This document shows positions 26,090 through 35,155 of a stretch of DNA of 64,000 nt, piece after piece (within the stretch, counting starts at the first letter, position 1; each line of letters opens with the position of its first letter). The notes beneath the pieces are model-generated. The model ran no database searches, had not been told where the DNA came from, and was given only the letters and a program-made list of their open reading frames with translations. This DNA comes from Streptomyces zhihengii (GTDB lineage Bacteria; Actinomycetota; Actinomycetes; Streptomycetales; Streptomycetaceae), in NCBI RefSeq assembly GCF_016919245.1, contig NZ_JAFEJA010000002.1, positions 1,986,501 through 2,050,500 of the forward strand, given 5' to 3'. The position numbers and the translations under genes were made by a program.

Positions 26090-26596
26090 TCAGAACCAGT
26101 CTGGGGCCACGATCTCCTCGCCCTCGCCCTGAGGCTCCTCGAACCGGGCGAAGAAGTCGTCCAGCGCTTCCGGCGTCACGACGAGCGCGTTCGCGTCCCC
26201 CCGTGCGTTGCGCTCCGCCAGCCGACGCAGCAGCTCGTCACGGGCCACGGGGAAGTACAACAGCCGCCACCGCCCGCCGGCCGACTCCACCAGCGTCTTC
26301 ATCGCATCACGGTCCTTGCGCGGCCACAGCCCGTGGTCCCACGCCACATCCCGGCCCTCCGCGACCAGCTCGGCCAGCCGCTCGTGCAGCTCGGCGACGA
26401 CCGGGGCCTCTCTCTCGAAGTAGGTGTTTTCCGCGTAGTCGACGCCGTACCGGCCGTGCCGCTCAAAGACCACCTCGTCCACCGACAGCCGCACCGCCCC
26501 TCGAGGCTCCAGCACCCGCTGGGCATAGGTCGTCTTTCCCGATCCGGTGAGCCCCACCAGCAGGAAGACCGTCGGAGCGCCACTCTCGACCACCAT
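26090..26596 (-). CDS. P-loop kinase-like ATP-binding protein
   Basis: The 168-residue protein has Walker A GLTGSGKTTYA near residue 16 and SVDEVVFERHG after it. A later DVAWDHGLWPRKDRD fits zeta-toxin or small-molecule kinase-like AAA proteins. LRRLAERNARGDANAL resembles a lid helix with Arg residues. The ATG at 26596 follows GGGGAG; the alternative start one codon earlier is TTG. The substrate is unknown. It lies between a deformylase remnant and a broken methyltransferase gene on the opposite strand, and looks intact. Confidence 0.7.
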   Translation of the reverse strand: MVVESGAPTVFLLVGLTGSGKTTYAQRVLEPRGAVRLSVDEVVFERHGRYGVDYAENTYFEREAPVVAELHERLAELVAEGRDVAWDHGLWPRKDRDAMKTLVESAGGRWRLLYFPVARDELLRRLAERNARGDANALVVTPEALDDFFARFEEPQGEGEEIVAPDWF

Positions 26597-26607
26597 CAAC
26601 TCCCCTC

Positions 26608-27557
26608 ATGCCCGCCGTCGTTCCCGGCCGCCGCCACCCGAAGGATCCGTCCGTGCCCGCCTCCGTCCTCGCCCGCGCTCTGCGCACCTACGTCCGCCAC
26701 GCCCCCGGCACCCTCGGCAAGGCCCAGATCGTCGACCGCTTCCTCGACGAGCACCTGCGCACCCACCCCGTCCACACCACCGTCCGGCTGCGGTCCGGCG
26801 ACACGGTCCCCGTCACCACCAGCGACGTCATCCAGCGCCCTGTTCGGCGAGTGGGAGCCGAACCAGTAGGCCTTCCTACGCGACCGGCTCCACCCCGGCG
26901 ACACTTCATCGACGTCGGCGCCCACCGCAGCGCCTTCAGCCTCCTGGCCTCCCACGCCGTCGGACCCCACGGCCGCGTCGTCGCCATCGAACTTACCCCC
27001 GCTTCCACGACGACCTGACCGCCGCAGCCGCCGCCAACCGCCGCACCAACATCCACACCGTCCGCTCCGCCGCCTCCGACACCACCGGAGCCCTGACCTT
27101 GTACCTGGAGGACCCCTCCAACTTGGGCCACACCACCGCCATCCGCCCCGCCACGTCCACGCGACCGCCGAGGTCCTCATCGCCCCTGTCCGACCTGATC
27201 AGCCGGGCAGACCTCGCCACCACGCGCGTCATCAAGATCGACGTCGAAGGCGCCGAAGCCGCCGCGATCCGCGGACGCCTGCCCGCACTCCCGTACCTGC
27301 GCGCCGACGCCGAGCTCGTCGTCGAGGTCACCCCCCGGCTCCGAGCCAAACAGGGCGAGAGCGCCGCCGCAATCATTGCCACCCTTCGCACGCACGGCTT
27401 CCACCCCTACACGCTCACCAACGACTACGACCCGGCCACTTACCCCCGGGCCATGCGCGGGCCGCAGCCGCCCATCCGGTGCACCACGACCCCGAAGGAC
27501 ATGACCGACCTGGTCTTCGCCCACACCGACGCCACTAGCCTTCCGCTCGCGCCCTGA
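26608..27557 (+). pseudogene. FkbM-family methyltransferase, multiple frameshifts
   Basis: Pieces of one FkbM-type SAM methyltransferase are spread over several frames. They are ARALRTYVRHAPGTLGK, then FGEWEPN followed by a TAG at 26869, then FIDVGAHRSAFSLLASHAVG, VVAIE, FHDDLTAAAAANRR, and finally VIKIDVEGAEAAAIRGR to the end at 27557. One-base losses are visible near 26906 (between GD and FIDVGA) and 27000. Another frame change lies near 26841, and a paired change near 27150-27180. The DVEGAE motif is the family hallmark. This many lesions indicates a pseudogene, unless local read quality was poor. Confidence 0.7.
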
Positions 27558-27580
27558 GCACCGCTGGCTGTTCTCAGGCC
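27551..27580 (+). terminator. hairpin after the FkbM remnant
   Basis: GCCCTGAG (27551-27558) and CTCAGGCC (27573-27580) can pair across a 14-base loop, immediately after or overlapping the stop of the broken methyltransferase. There is no U-tract, as is common in GC-rich actinobacteria. The ISAzo13-family element begins six bases later. Confidence 0.4.
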
Positions 27581-27585
27581 CCTTA

Positions 27586-29336
27586 GGGCTTGCCGGGAAA
27601 CAAGTCGTGGCTTCCAGCTGTGGGGCTCGTTGGTCTGGTATGGGGAGACCGGAAGGGATCGAGGCCGTTCTGGCGGTGAAGTTCCAGGTGTTGTTGCCGC
27701 ATCTGGACGAGCGTCAGCGTCGGCTGGCCATAGGGGCGGAAGCACTGTCGCTGGGGCATGGCGGCATCAAGATCGTCGCCGCTGCAGCCGGGGTCCGGGA
27801 GGCCACGGTCTCGCGTGGGGCGGCTGAACTGGACTCCGGTCAGGCCCCGTTGGGGCGGGTGCGCCATCCCGGTGGAGGGCGGAAGAAGGCGGCCGAGCTG
27901 GACTCTGGGCTGCGGCCGGCACTGCTGGCGCTGGTCGAGCCCGACGAGCGGGGCGACCCGATGTCGCCGTTGCGCTGGACGACGAAGTCGACCCGGAAGC
28001 TGTCGGCGGAGCTCACCCGCCAGGGGCACCGGGTCTCCGCCGACACCGTCGCCGGTCTGCTGCGGGAGGAAGGCTTCAGCCTGCAGGCCAACGCCAAGAC
28101 CATCGAAGGTGCCCAGCACCCCGACAGGGACGCCCAGTTCCGCTACCTCAACGAGCGGGCACGAGACCACAGGGACGCCGGTGACCCGGTGATCAGCGTG
28201 GACAGCAAGAAGAAGGAACTGATCGGCGACTACAGGAACGCCGGGCACGAATGGCAGCCTGCAGGACAACCCGTGAGGGTCAAGACGCACGACTTCCCCG
28301 GCCAGGCCGCCAAGGCGATTCCCTACGGAATCTACGATATGACGGCGAACACCGGCTGGGTCAGCATCGGCACCGATCACGACACGGCGGCGTTCGCCGT
28401 CGCCTCGATCCGCCGCTGGTGGCAGGCGGTCGGCCAACACGACTACCCCGGCGCCCGCCGGCTGCTGATCACCGCTGACGGTGGCGGCTCCAACGGCTAC
28501 CGCACCCGGGGTTGGAAGACCCAGCTCGCCGATCTCGCCGCCGAGACCGGCCTTGAGATCACGGTGTGCCACCTTCCGCCCGGCACCTCGAAGTGGAACA
28601 AGATCGAGCACCGGCTGTTCTCCCACATCACCATGAACTGGCGAGGCAGGCCCCTGACCAGCCACGAAGTCATGCTCCAGACCATCGCCGCGACCACCAG
28701 CCGCACCGGCCTCACCGTCCGGGCCGAACTCGACAGCGGTGAGTACCCCACCGGCATCCGCATCAGCGACGACGAGATCGCCGCCCTGCCCATCACCCGC
28801 CACCGCTTCCACGGCGACTGGAACTACACCCTCCACCCCCAGCGACCGACGGACACGGCGACCACCACCAGCACACAAGACGAGACCCTGGCGGACGGAC
28901 CGGCCCGCCTCACGCAGCGTTCGTTACAGGACCCGCAACTGACCGGGATGACCCGCCAGCAGTTCAACGAACTCATCGACGTACTGACTCCAGCGATGGA
29001 GATTCAACGCGAGCAAGTGCTCCGCACCCGCAGGGGCCACGAACGCCTGGTGGCCCCCGGCACAGGCGCCAAACCCAAGCTCACCTCAGCCGACCGAGTC
29101 CTGGCCACCGTGCTCCACCTGCGGAAACTCGCGACCATGGACCTCCTGGGCCAGCTCTTCAACACCACCGCCATGACCATCAGCCGCGCAGCGAAAGATG
29201 TCCGCCCGCTCCTGGAAGCCCACGGAATTCACATCCCCGCCTCGACCGCCCGCTTCCGCACACCGACTGACATCGAGAGATTCCTCGACCCCGACAAGAA
29301 CAAGATCAAACCGACGTGTTGATTCCCGGCAAGCCC
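27586..29336 (+). mobile_element. ISAzo13-family insertion sequence
   Basis: Imperfect terminal inverted repeats start GGGCTTGCCGGGAAACAA on the left and, read from the right, GGGCTTGCCGGGAATCAA. A three-base TTA is repeated directly outside each end (27583-27585 and 29337-29339), consistent with target duplication. The 1751-base element encodes one transposase. Its right-hand TTA is also the left target copy of the next element. Confidence 0.8.
27640..29322 (+). CDS. ISAzo13-family transposase with C-terminal HTH extension
   Basis: The first 420 or so residues match ISAzo13-type DDE transposases: PVISVDSKKKELIGDYRN, RLLITADGGGSNGYRTRGW and HLPPGTSKWNKIEHRLF carry the likely D, D, E triad. 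After a Thr/Ser-rich linker comes a second block (TGMTRQQFNELIDVLTPA, then RKLATMDLLGQLFNTTAMTI). It looks like the helix-turn-helix of a different (IS5/Tnp_4-like) transposase. The fused tail may be the element's DNA-binding domain. The ATG at 27640 is my choice; an upstream GTG at 27607 is also in frame. The stop is 14 bases inside the right end. Confidence 0.8.
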   Translation: MGRPEGIEAVLAVKFQVLLPHLDERQRRLAIGAEALSLGHGGIKIVAAAAGVREATVSRGAAELDSGQAPLGRVRHPGGGRKKAAELDSGLRPALLALVEPDERGDPMSPLRWTTKSTRKLSAELTRQGHRVSADTVAGLLREEGFSLQANAKTIEGAQHPDRDAQFRYLNERARDHRDAGDPVISVDSKKKELIGDYRNAGHEWQPAGQPVRVKTHDFPGQAAKAIPYGIYDMTANTGWVSIGTDHDTAAFAVASIRRWWQAVGQHDYPGARRLLITADGGGSNGYRTRGWKTQLADLAAETGLEITVCHLPPGTSKWNKIEHRLFSHITMNWRGRPLTSHEVMLQTIAATTSRTGLTVRAELDSGEYPTGIRISDDEIAALPITRHRFHGDWNYTLHPQRPTDTATTTSTQDETLADGPARLTQRSLQDPQLTGMTRQQFNELIDVLTPAMEIQREQVLRTRRGHERLVAPGTGAKPKLTSADRVLATVLHLRKLATMDLLGQLFNTTAMTISRAAKDVRPLLEAHGIHIPASTARFRTPTDIERFLDPDKNKIKPTC

Positions 29337-29339
29337 TTA

Positions 29340-30225
29340 CTGATCGTTTCAGAATGAGTTCAGTGTGAGGGCTTGGCGGTCGGGTCTGGTGGCGGCAGAG
29401 TGGTGCGGGTGTCGGATGATCTTGTGCCTGATGACCTGTGGGAACGCGTGGCTCCACTGCTGCCGCCCCGCCCGCCGAGGCGTCATCGCTACCCCGGACG
29501 TCTGCCGGTGGACGACCGTGCGGCCCTGCGGGGCATCGTGTACGTGCTGCGCAAGAACGTGAGCTGGAGGGATGTTCCCGCGGAGCGGACCGGCTGCAGC
29601 GGGGTGACGGCCTGGCGGCGGCTGCGGGACTGGACAGAGGCCGGCGTCTGGCCCCGACTGCACGAAGTCCTCCTGGCGGAGCTGCGCAAGGCAGGTCTGT
29701 TGGACATGGACGACTGCGCGATTGACGGCTCGCACGTCCGGGCCCTGAAGGGGGGGCTCACACCGGACCTTCGCCGGTCGACCGCGCGCGGCCGGGCAGC
29801 AAGCACCATCTGATCGTCGACCGGCACGGCACACCCCTCGCCGTGTCGCTGACCGGCGGAAACAGGCACGACGTCACCCAGCTGACGCCGCTGCTGGACG
29901 CGATCCCCCGCATCCGAGGACTTCGCGGGAGACCGCGGCACCGGCCGGGCCGGCTGTTCGCCGACCGTGGCTACGACTACGACAAGTACCGGCGCGTCCT
30001 GCGGGCCCGCGGCATCACACCGAAGATCGCCCGACGCGGCGTTCCACACGGCTCCGGGCTGGGCAAGACACGCTGGGTCGTCGAGCGGACCTTCGCCTGG
30101 CTTCACCAGTTCAAACGACTGCGGATCCGCTACGAGATACGCGCCGACCTCCACCTCGGACTGCTTCAACTCGCCTGCAGCATCATCTGCTTGAGACGCC
30201 ACGAACCTCATTCTGAAACGATCAG
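29340..30225 (+). mobile_element. IS5-family insertion sequence
   Basis: The ends are inverted repeats beginning CTGATCGTTTCAGAATGAG, perfect over 19 bases. They are flanked by TTA at 29337-29339 and 30226-30228, a TNA-type target duplication typical of IS5-group elements. The 886-base element lies directly against the ISAzo13-family element, sharing the middle TTA. Confidence 0.82.
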
Positions 30226-30229
30226 TTAG
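29403..30229 (+). CDS. IS5-family transposase, -1 frameshifted orfA/orfB
   Basis: OrfA (to 29813) encodes the N-terminal domain, with DDLVPDDLWERVAPLLPP and DDCAIDGSHVRA carrying the first Asp. The remainder is in the -1 frame: HLIVDRHGTPLAVSLTGGN, RLFADRGYDYDKYRRVLRA and RWVVERTFAWLHQFKRLR, holding the second Asp and the Glu. The switch can take place at AAGGGGGGG (29748-29756), a slippery run where -1 slippage fuses the parts seamlessly. This is a normal mode of IS5 transposase synthesis, so I treat it as programmed, not broken. The stop codon (30227-30229) is completed by the duplicated target outside the element. Confidence 0.78.
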
Positions 30230-30594
30230 AGGGGTGGCACGACAGCCTCATCGCCGAGGACCAAGAACCGGGCGGCCTTTCGGGCGAGCAGGGCTTCGAA
30301 GAATGCCGGGGCCTCGTCACCGAGCATCCGGTGCAATGCGACGAGACTCGTGATTGCAGTGTCGACGACCTCCTCCTGGACGTGCTCCCAGGTGTGGCTC
30401 CGCCCCTTCCGCGGATTGGTGGCCCAGGCGCCGATCACCGCCTGGGCCGACTCGCCCACCTCTTCAGTGAGTTTGAGGACCTGCAGGGTCCACTGCTGCT
30501 CAGCGGAAATCCCGCGCGCGGTATCGAGGCGGGTGAAGAGATCGGCGAGTTGGCCGATGGTCTCCCACGGGGAGGGGCTCAAAACGGGCTCCAA
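30226..30594 (-). CDS. MazG-like NTP pyrophosphohydrolase
   Basis: The 122-residue protein has the all-alpha MazG-like pattern: LQVLKLTEEVGESAQAVIG carries the EExxE metal site, and WEHVQEEVVDTAITSL supplies the second acidic helix (E..E..D). Such enzymes remove non-canonical or excess nucleoside triphosphates. Its TAA stop is formed by the TTA target duplicated by the IS5 element, so the insertion abuts its last codon without altering the protein. The promoter may be shared with the methyltransferase/ABC gene set upstream (68-base gap). Confidence 0.75.
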   Translation of the reverse strand: MEPVLSPSPWETIGQLADLFTRLDTARGISAEQQWTLQVLKLTEEVGESAQAVIGAWATNPRKGRSHTWEHVQEEVVDTAITSLVALHRMLGDEAPAFFEALLARKAARFLVLGDEAVVPPL

Positions 30595-30662
30595 GGTCCT
30601 GGGGCCGGCGCAGACATAGCGCGACGGTGATTCGGTTTGTGGTCATTGCGCTTTTCAGCTGG

Positions 30663-31344
30663 TCAGTTCCGGCAGCAGGCCGGGCACAAGGCCGGTAGCG
30701 GTTCGTTGCAGTGCAGGACCCCTTTCGCCTTGGTGAAGCCGATGGCCCAGTGGCAGCCGTGCAGGCGCAGCGGCGCGACGAGTCGGCCGCCGACGCACAG
30801 GGCGTCGATCCAGGGCAGGTCCCAGGTGTCGACGGTGACCACGATGGCGTCGAATCCGCCCTTCGGCACCACCTTGGAGGGCAGGTGCTCGGCGTCCGCG
30901 GTGACCACACTTACCTGGCTGTATCCGGTCTCGTGCAGGAAGCGGACGGCCCTCTCGGTGACGACCGGGTCGATGTCGAGGGTGGTGACGTGACCGGTCG
31001 GACCGACGAGTTCGGCGATCAGCGCGGCGTTGTATCCGCCGGAGCCGATCTCCAGGACGCGGTGGCCGGGTTGGATGCGGGCGGCTTCGAGCATGTCGGC
31101 TTGTAGCCAGGGCGTCGGAGATGGAGCTCGTGATGGTTCCGTCGTCGCGGTGCCGGGTGGCGACGATGTCGTCGGCGTACGCAGAGGGGAGGGGGACCTC
31201 GGGGGCGAAAGCGTGCCGGGGCACGGTTCGGAAGGCGCTCTCGACTGCGGCGGAGCGGATGTGGTTGCTGGCGCGGAGCTGCTCGACGAGCTGGTGGCGA
31301 AGCTCGCTCGCGTCGCTGACTTCGGTGGCCGATGAAGTCGTCAC
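30663..31344 (-). pseudogene. FxLD-type O-methyltransferase, frameshifted
   Basis: The GTG start at 31344 follows GGAAGGAA. The first frame encodes an N-terminus like protein-L-isoaspartate methyltransferases of FxLD lanthipeptide loci: ELRHQLVEQLRASNHIRS, VPRHAFAPEVPLPSAYADD and DDGTITSSIS. The frame then changes near 31105-31112. The SAM-binding part (MLEAARIQPGHRVLEIGSGG, GHVTTLDIDPVV) continues in another frame to 30663. The long C-terminal domain of this family is missing and the end is Cys-rich (PALCPACCRN). A one-base change would restore the junction (expected SxxPWLQADML). No precursor peptide was found nearby. Confidence 0.68.
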
Positions 31345-31454
31345 GGCATTCCTTCCGGTGTTCGTGAACGGTTGAAGCACGGGGCGCAGGCAGGACCGGT
31401 GGGCGGGTCGGTTCACATGCCTGGCGGAGCGGTGGCCTGGCGAGGGCGGGGCGG

Positions 31455-33395
31455 TCAGGCGGTGTCGCCGCTCATCCGTCGCTGCAGCTCCCACAGTGTG
31501 CGGAAAAGTCCAGGCTCCTGAATGAGCTGGGAGTACGTGCCCTCCTGAACGATTCGACCTTCGTCCAGGACCACGATTCGGTCGGCAACGGCCACGTTGG
31601 TGAGCCGGTGTGTGATCAGCAGAACGGATCGGTCCTTGGCCAGCTCGCGCAGGCCGGAGAAGATCCGGTGTTCCGCACGGGCGTCGAGGGCGGCTGTGGG
31701 CTCGTCCATGACCAGCAGTGCTGCCTGCCTGTGGAAGGCGCGGGTGAGAACGAGGCGCTGCCACTGCCCGCCGGAGAGCTGCTGGCCACCGAACCACTCG
31801 CTGGTCAGGAGGGTGTTCAGGCCGGAGCGGAGGCCCGGCAGTATCTCCGCGGCGCCGGATGCCTCGCACGCGGCGAGTAGCGCAGCATCGCTGGTGTCGC
31901 CCTGCCCGAACGTGATGTTGTCGCGCATCGTCAGCGGCAGGTACGTGAACTTCTGCGGCACCAGGGCGACATGCTCCCACGCCCTCCACGGATCGAGGTC
32001 CGCCGTGGAGACGTGGTCCCAGGCCACATCCCCCTCGGTGGGCAGTAGCAGCCCGCACAAGAGACGCGAAAGGGTGGACTTGCCGGAGCCGTTCTCTCCA
32101 ACCAGTGCCACGATCTCGCCCCGTTTCACGTGCAGGGAGACGTCGCTCAAGCTGTCCTTGGGGGCACCGTCGTAGCGGTACGTGACGTTGCGAACCTCGA
32201 AACGCTGCGGGGCGGAAGCCACCGTCTTGGTGCCACGGGAGTCGGCCATGGCCTGCCCGTGCGCGTTGTCGAGAAAACTCTGCCAGTCCTGCACGTACCA
32301 GCCTGTGCGTACCAGGCGGGCCCCGCCGTTGATGATGCCGCGCACCGATCCGGTGGCGGTCTGAAGGGCGAAGACGGCACCGCCGCCGGCCGCCAGGCCC
32401 ATCCGTCCCGACGCCAGGAGCCACAGGAGAGCCGCCCACACCGCGATCGATGCGATCCCGCCGGCCAAGGCTCCGGCCAGTCCCATCCAGGCACCGGTGT
32501 TCGCGGCCTGGCGTTCCGCCGCGTTGACGGAGGCGGCCAGCTTCCGGTATCGGCCGATCAGGAAAGGACCGGCCAAACAGGCCCGCATCTCCTCGCTGGA
32601 CTCCATGTAGGCCATGTGCCAGCGCAACTTGCCCAGCATCCGTCGCCGCCCCGAGGTCTCCAGGCCGGCGAGGTAGATCACGCGGGCGGAACGGACGTAG
32701 GCGGCGGCCTGCGGCAGGCACGCGAGGAAGAGAAGGGGAAGGAGAACCGGATGCAGGACGGTCAGCACGGCTGCACCAGCCGCGAGCGTCGCGGTCGCGG
32801 CGAGGACGTCCTGCGCTTCCTCGACGAGGTCAGGGGTGACCTGGGCGCCGCGGTCGGCGATGTCGTAGGCATCGTTGTAGCCGGGCTTGTTGTTGGCGGC
32901 CAGTTCCGCGCCGAGCGCGGCCTCGACCATCGTCACCTCCGCGGCCCGGCCGAGTACCGGGCGTAGACGGCCGGTGAGCCAGACGACCGCGATCCCCAAC
33001 ATCGCGCGCAGACCGGTGGCACCGGCGATCACGGCCAGTTGCGGGGCGGCATCCCACAGCCTTTCGGTGATGTCGCCCGAGGAGATCAGCGCGGTGATCG
33101 TGCCCGTGACCGCCAAGAGGCCGAGAGCCGCGAGGACGCCGGTCCCGACTTGACACACCAGCAGTCCGATCGTCGCGCCGCGGTCCACACGCCACGCCAT
33201 CTGTACCGAGCGGTGCACGAGCGAGGGCAGGCGCCGCGCCATGGTGCGGGAGGTCAGCTGGGAGCCGGCCTGGAGCCGTGACTCGTCGCGGTAGAGGTAT
33301 TCCTCCTCTCGAACACTGGCTTCCTGCGGTTCGTCGTCCGGCGCGGTTCCTTTCGGTGGCTGCGGCGGCTGGTCCTGTGCAATGGCCGAGGTCAT
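31455..33395 (-). CDS. ABC exporter, fused permease and ATPase
   Basis: The 646-residue half-transporter has about six hydrophobic segments (for example GLLVCQVGTGVLAALGLLAV and VLTVLHPVLLPLLFLACLP). The ATPase follows, with Walker A GENGSGKST, signature QQLSGGQWQRL and Walker B LLVMDEPTAALD. Start codon ATG 33395 has AGGGGG just upstream, so I dropped the 25 residues of the longer frame. The gene sits 110 bases upstream of the FxLD-type methyltransferase and probably exported its peptide product. Such exporters occur in lanthipeptide-like loci. Here the partner methyltransferase is broken, so the present substrate is uncertain. Confidence 0.8.
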   Translation of the reverse strand: MTSAIAQDQPPQPPKGTAPDDEPQEASVREEEYLYRDESRLQAGSQLTSRTMARRLPSLVHRSVQMAWRVDRGATIGLLVCQVGTGVLAALGLLAVTGTITALISSGDITERLWDAAPQLAVIAGATGLRAMLGIAVVWLTGRLRPVLGRAAEVTMVEAALGAELAANNKPGYNDAYDIADRGAQVTPDLVEEAQDVLAATATLAAGAAVLTVLHPVLLPLLFLACLPQAAAYVRSARVIYLAGLETSGRRRMLGKLRWHMAYMESSEEMRACLAGPFLIGRYRKLAASVNAAERQAANTGAWMGLAGALAGGIASIAVWAALLWLLASGRMGLAAGGGAVFALQTATGSVRGIINGGARLVRTGWYVQDWQSFLDNAHGQAMADSRGTKTVASAPQRFEVRNVTYRYDGAPKDSLSDVSLHVKRGEIVALVGENGSGKSTLSRLLCGLLLPTEGDVAWDHVSTADLDPWRAWEHVALVPQKFTYLPLTMRDNITFGQGDTSDAALLAACEASGAAEILPGLRSGLNTLLTSEWFGGQQLSGGQWQRLVLTRAFHRQAALLVMDEPTAALDARAEHRIFSGLRELAKDRSVLLITHRLTNVAVADRIVVLDEGRIVQEGTYSQLIQEPGLFRTLWELQRRMSGDTA

Positions 33396-33466
33396 CGTTC
33401 CCCCTAGGAGGGTCACTGCGGCAGAGTCGTGAGGTCTAACGACACGGCTGCGATATCGAACACACG

Positions 33467-34606
33467 TCATTCGGTCGTGCTGGAGAGCCCGCTATTTCCT
33501 GCGTGAGGGAACCCTGCAGGTGCGGGATCCCTGACGGCGCTTGGAGCAGCTTTGGGCGGAGAATGGCTGAAACGCCGACACCACGGGCTGCGGTGGAGAA
33601 TCTGCCAGTTCCTGCCGGTCATCCGCTCTTGACCGGGATCCGGTTCGGTCTCCAGCAGCCTTTCCAGCCCTATATCGGCGTGGGCGACCGCGGTCGTCAG
33701 GGCTTGGTGCTGGTGGGCGGACATGACGCCGGATCCCAATCCGACTGCGGCGATCACCGCGTTCAGCGAAGGGGGCGAGCCGGCATCCTGGACGGACGCG
33801 GCGATGGGGTGGTGCAGTACGTCTCGGGCGGCGTAGGCGTCGAGCCGCGCCACATCGGCGATGGCCTTGGGCATCGTGCCCGCGCACTGCCCGTCGGAGT
33901 CCAGCTCAAGGGAGGTCAGGCCCGCACAGGTTTGAAGCGCGGCGGTCGACGGATCGGGGAGGGTGAGGAGCAGGGTGACTTCCTCCAGAGTGGGTTCGAG
34001 GTCGGCCCGCGTATCCGGTACGCCGACGGGACCGCAGTGGGCGCCCAGGAGCAGGCCAATGGCGGTTTCCCCGGATTCCGTGGGCTGGGTGGTGTCGATC
34101 AGGTCAAGGGCCTGCTGGTTTTGCCCTTGTTCCGCAAGGGCCATGACTTTGATCTGGCAGCTGTCGAGGAGCCGATTGCCGATGCCGCTTTGCCGGGCCA
34201 TGGCTTCGGCCGCCACCGGCCGATGCATGTGAGGGTGGGGGCACCGTCCGCGAGCAGGGTGACCCACAGCTCCTGGCACCCCTGCCGGTGCTCGGCCTCG
34301 GGGCTGGTCACCACGGACAGGTCGACGGTGTGTCCGTCGCTCTCGGTCTTCTCCCGTTGCCACGCAGCGCGGTCGAGGAGGTCGCAGGCGGCCTCGCCTT
34401 GGCCGTGCGGTGTCAGTAGCTTGGAGAAGTTGACCAGCGGCATCAGCGACAGGACGCCGATCGGCCCCCTCATGCGTCCGGCGTCGGCGAAGACCTGGTG
34501 CTGGCGCCAGCACGGGTCGGTGGCCAGGCCGGGTAGGCCGACGTCGACGGCGATGAGTGCGGGCCGGGACGTTGTCCGTGGCGATCACACCGTCGGGGTC
34601 ATACAC
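33467..34606 (-). pseudogene. unidentified (regulator-like) gene with two frameshifts
   Basis: One protein is spread over two frames. It starts VYDPDGVIATDNVP, shifts near 34555 to ALIAVDVGLPGLATDPCWR and MRGPIGVLSLMPLVNFSKLL, and shifts back near 34225 to VAAEAMARQSGIGNRLLDS and so on to 33467. The helical, Ala/Leu-rich composition suggests a TPR-like regulatory region, but I do not recognise the family. A GAAGGA site precedes the GTG at 34606. It slightly overlaps the GntR-like gene upstream and lies 71 bases before the ABC exporter, so it was probably part of that operon. Confidence 0.5.
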
Positions 34607-35105
34607 GGTCAGCAATTCCTTCTGTAGGAGCGCATGGCGCTGACGGAAGGGAGTCCACCCGGGGCAGCACGTAGTACCCAGGCCCGCAGGGGCCGTCGCG
34701 GTGAGCCACGAGTCGGCTGGCCACTAGGAGCCGACAGGCGCGGGGGATGGTCTGCGGCGGCAGGCCGTGACGTCCGCCCAGCAGACCGGTGGGCAGTGGA
34801 GCGCCGGGACGGAAGCGACCGCAGTGGATGCCGTCCCGTACCTCTTGGTCGAATCCCCTGTCCTGCGGGTGCAGCTGCCCAGGCCTCAGCCGGTAACTGC
34901 GCCGGCCGCGGTAGGCGACTTCTCCGCCCATCTCCAGGTCGGCCATGGCGGCTCGAACATGTTCGGGTCTGGCCCCGAGCTGCTGGGCCAGCTCCTTCCC
35001 GATGGGGAGGACTGTGCCGTACGGGTAGCTGGCCAAGAGCACGCGGAGCTCGGCCAGGAGCTGGTCTCGTTGAAACCGGTGCCGGGCTTCACGCCGGCAC
35101 GCCAT
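34599..35105 (-). CDS. GntR-like protein with two winged-helix units
   Basis: The 168-residue protein contains two successive winged-helix-like segments. The first is QLLAELRVLLASYPYGTVLP with KELAQQLGARPEHVRAAMADL, then GEVAYRGRRSYRL. The second is VRDGIHCGRFRPGAPLPTG with PQTIPRACRLLVASRL. Both resemble the GntR DNA-binding fold, and no effector domain follows. The ATG at 35105 with GGACGAG upstream is chosen over 35228. The tail overlaps the next (broken) gene by a few bases. It may regulate the ABC exporter/methyltransferase set. Confidence 0.65.
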   Translation of the reverse strand: MACRREARHRFQRDQLLAELRVLLASYPYGTVLPIGKELAQQLGARPEHVRAAMADLEMGGEVAYRGRRSYRLRPGQLHPQDRGFDQEVRDGIHCGRFRPGAPLPTGLLGGRHGLPPQTIPRACRLLVASRLVAHRDGPCGPGYYVLPRVDSLPSAPCAPTEGIADRV

Positions 35106-35155
35106 ATGCTCGTCCCACTGTGTCCATGCGGCTGTGTCCGCACCGTCGCTGGGCC

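Noticed and set aside
31345..31454. Possible FxLD precursor peptide between methyltransferase and exporter
   Set aside because: No short Cys-rich frame with a suitable start and leader was found.
30655..32721. 688-codon minus-strand frame covering the methyltransferase and ABC exporter
   Set aside because: Most of it is a shifted frame of the exporter; only a short part is the N-terminus of the broken methyltransferase.
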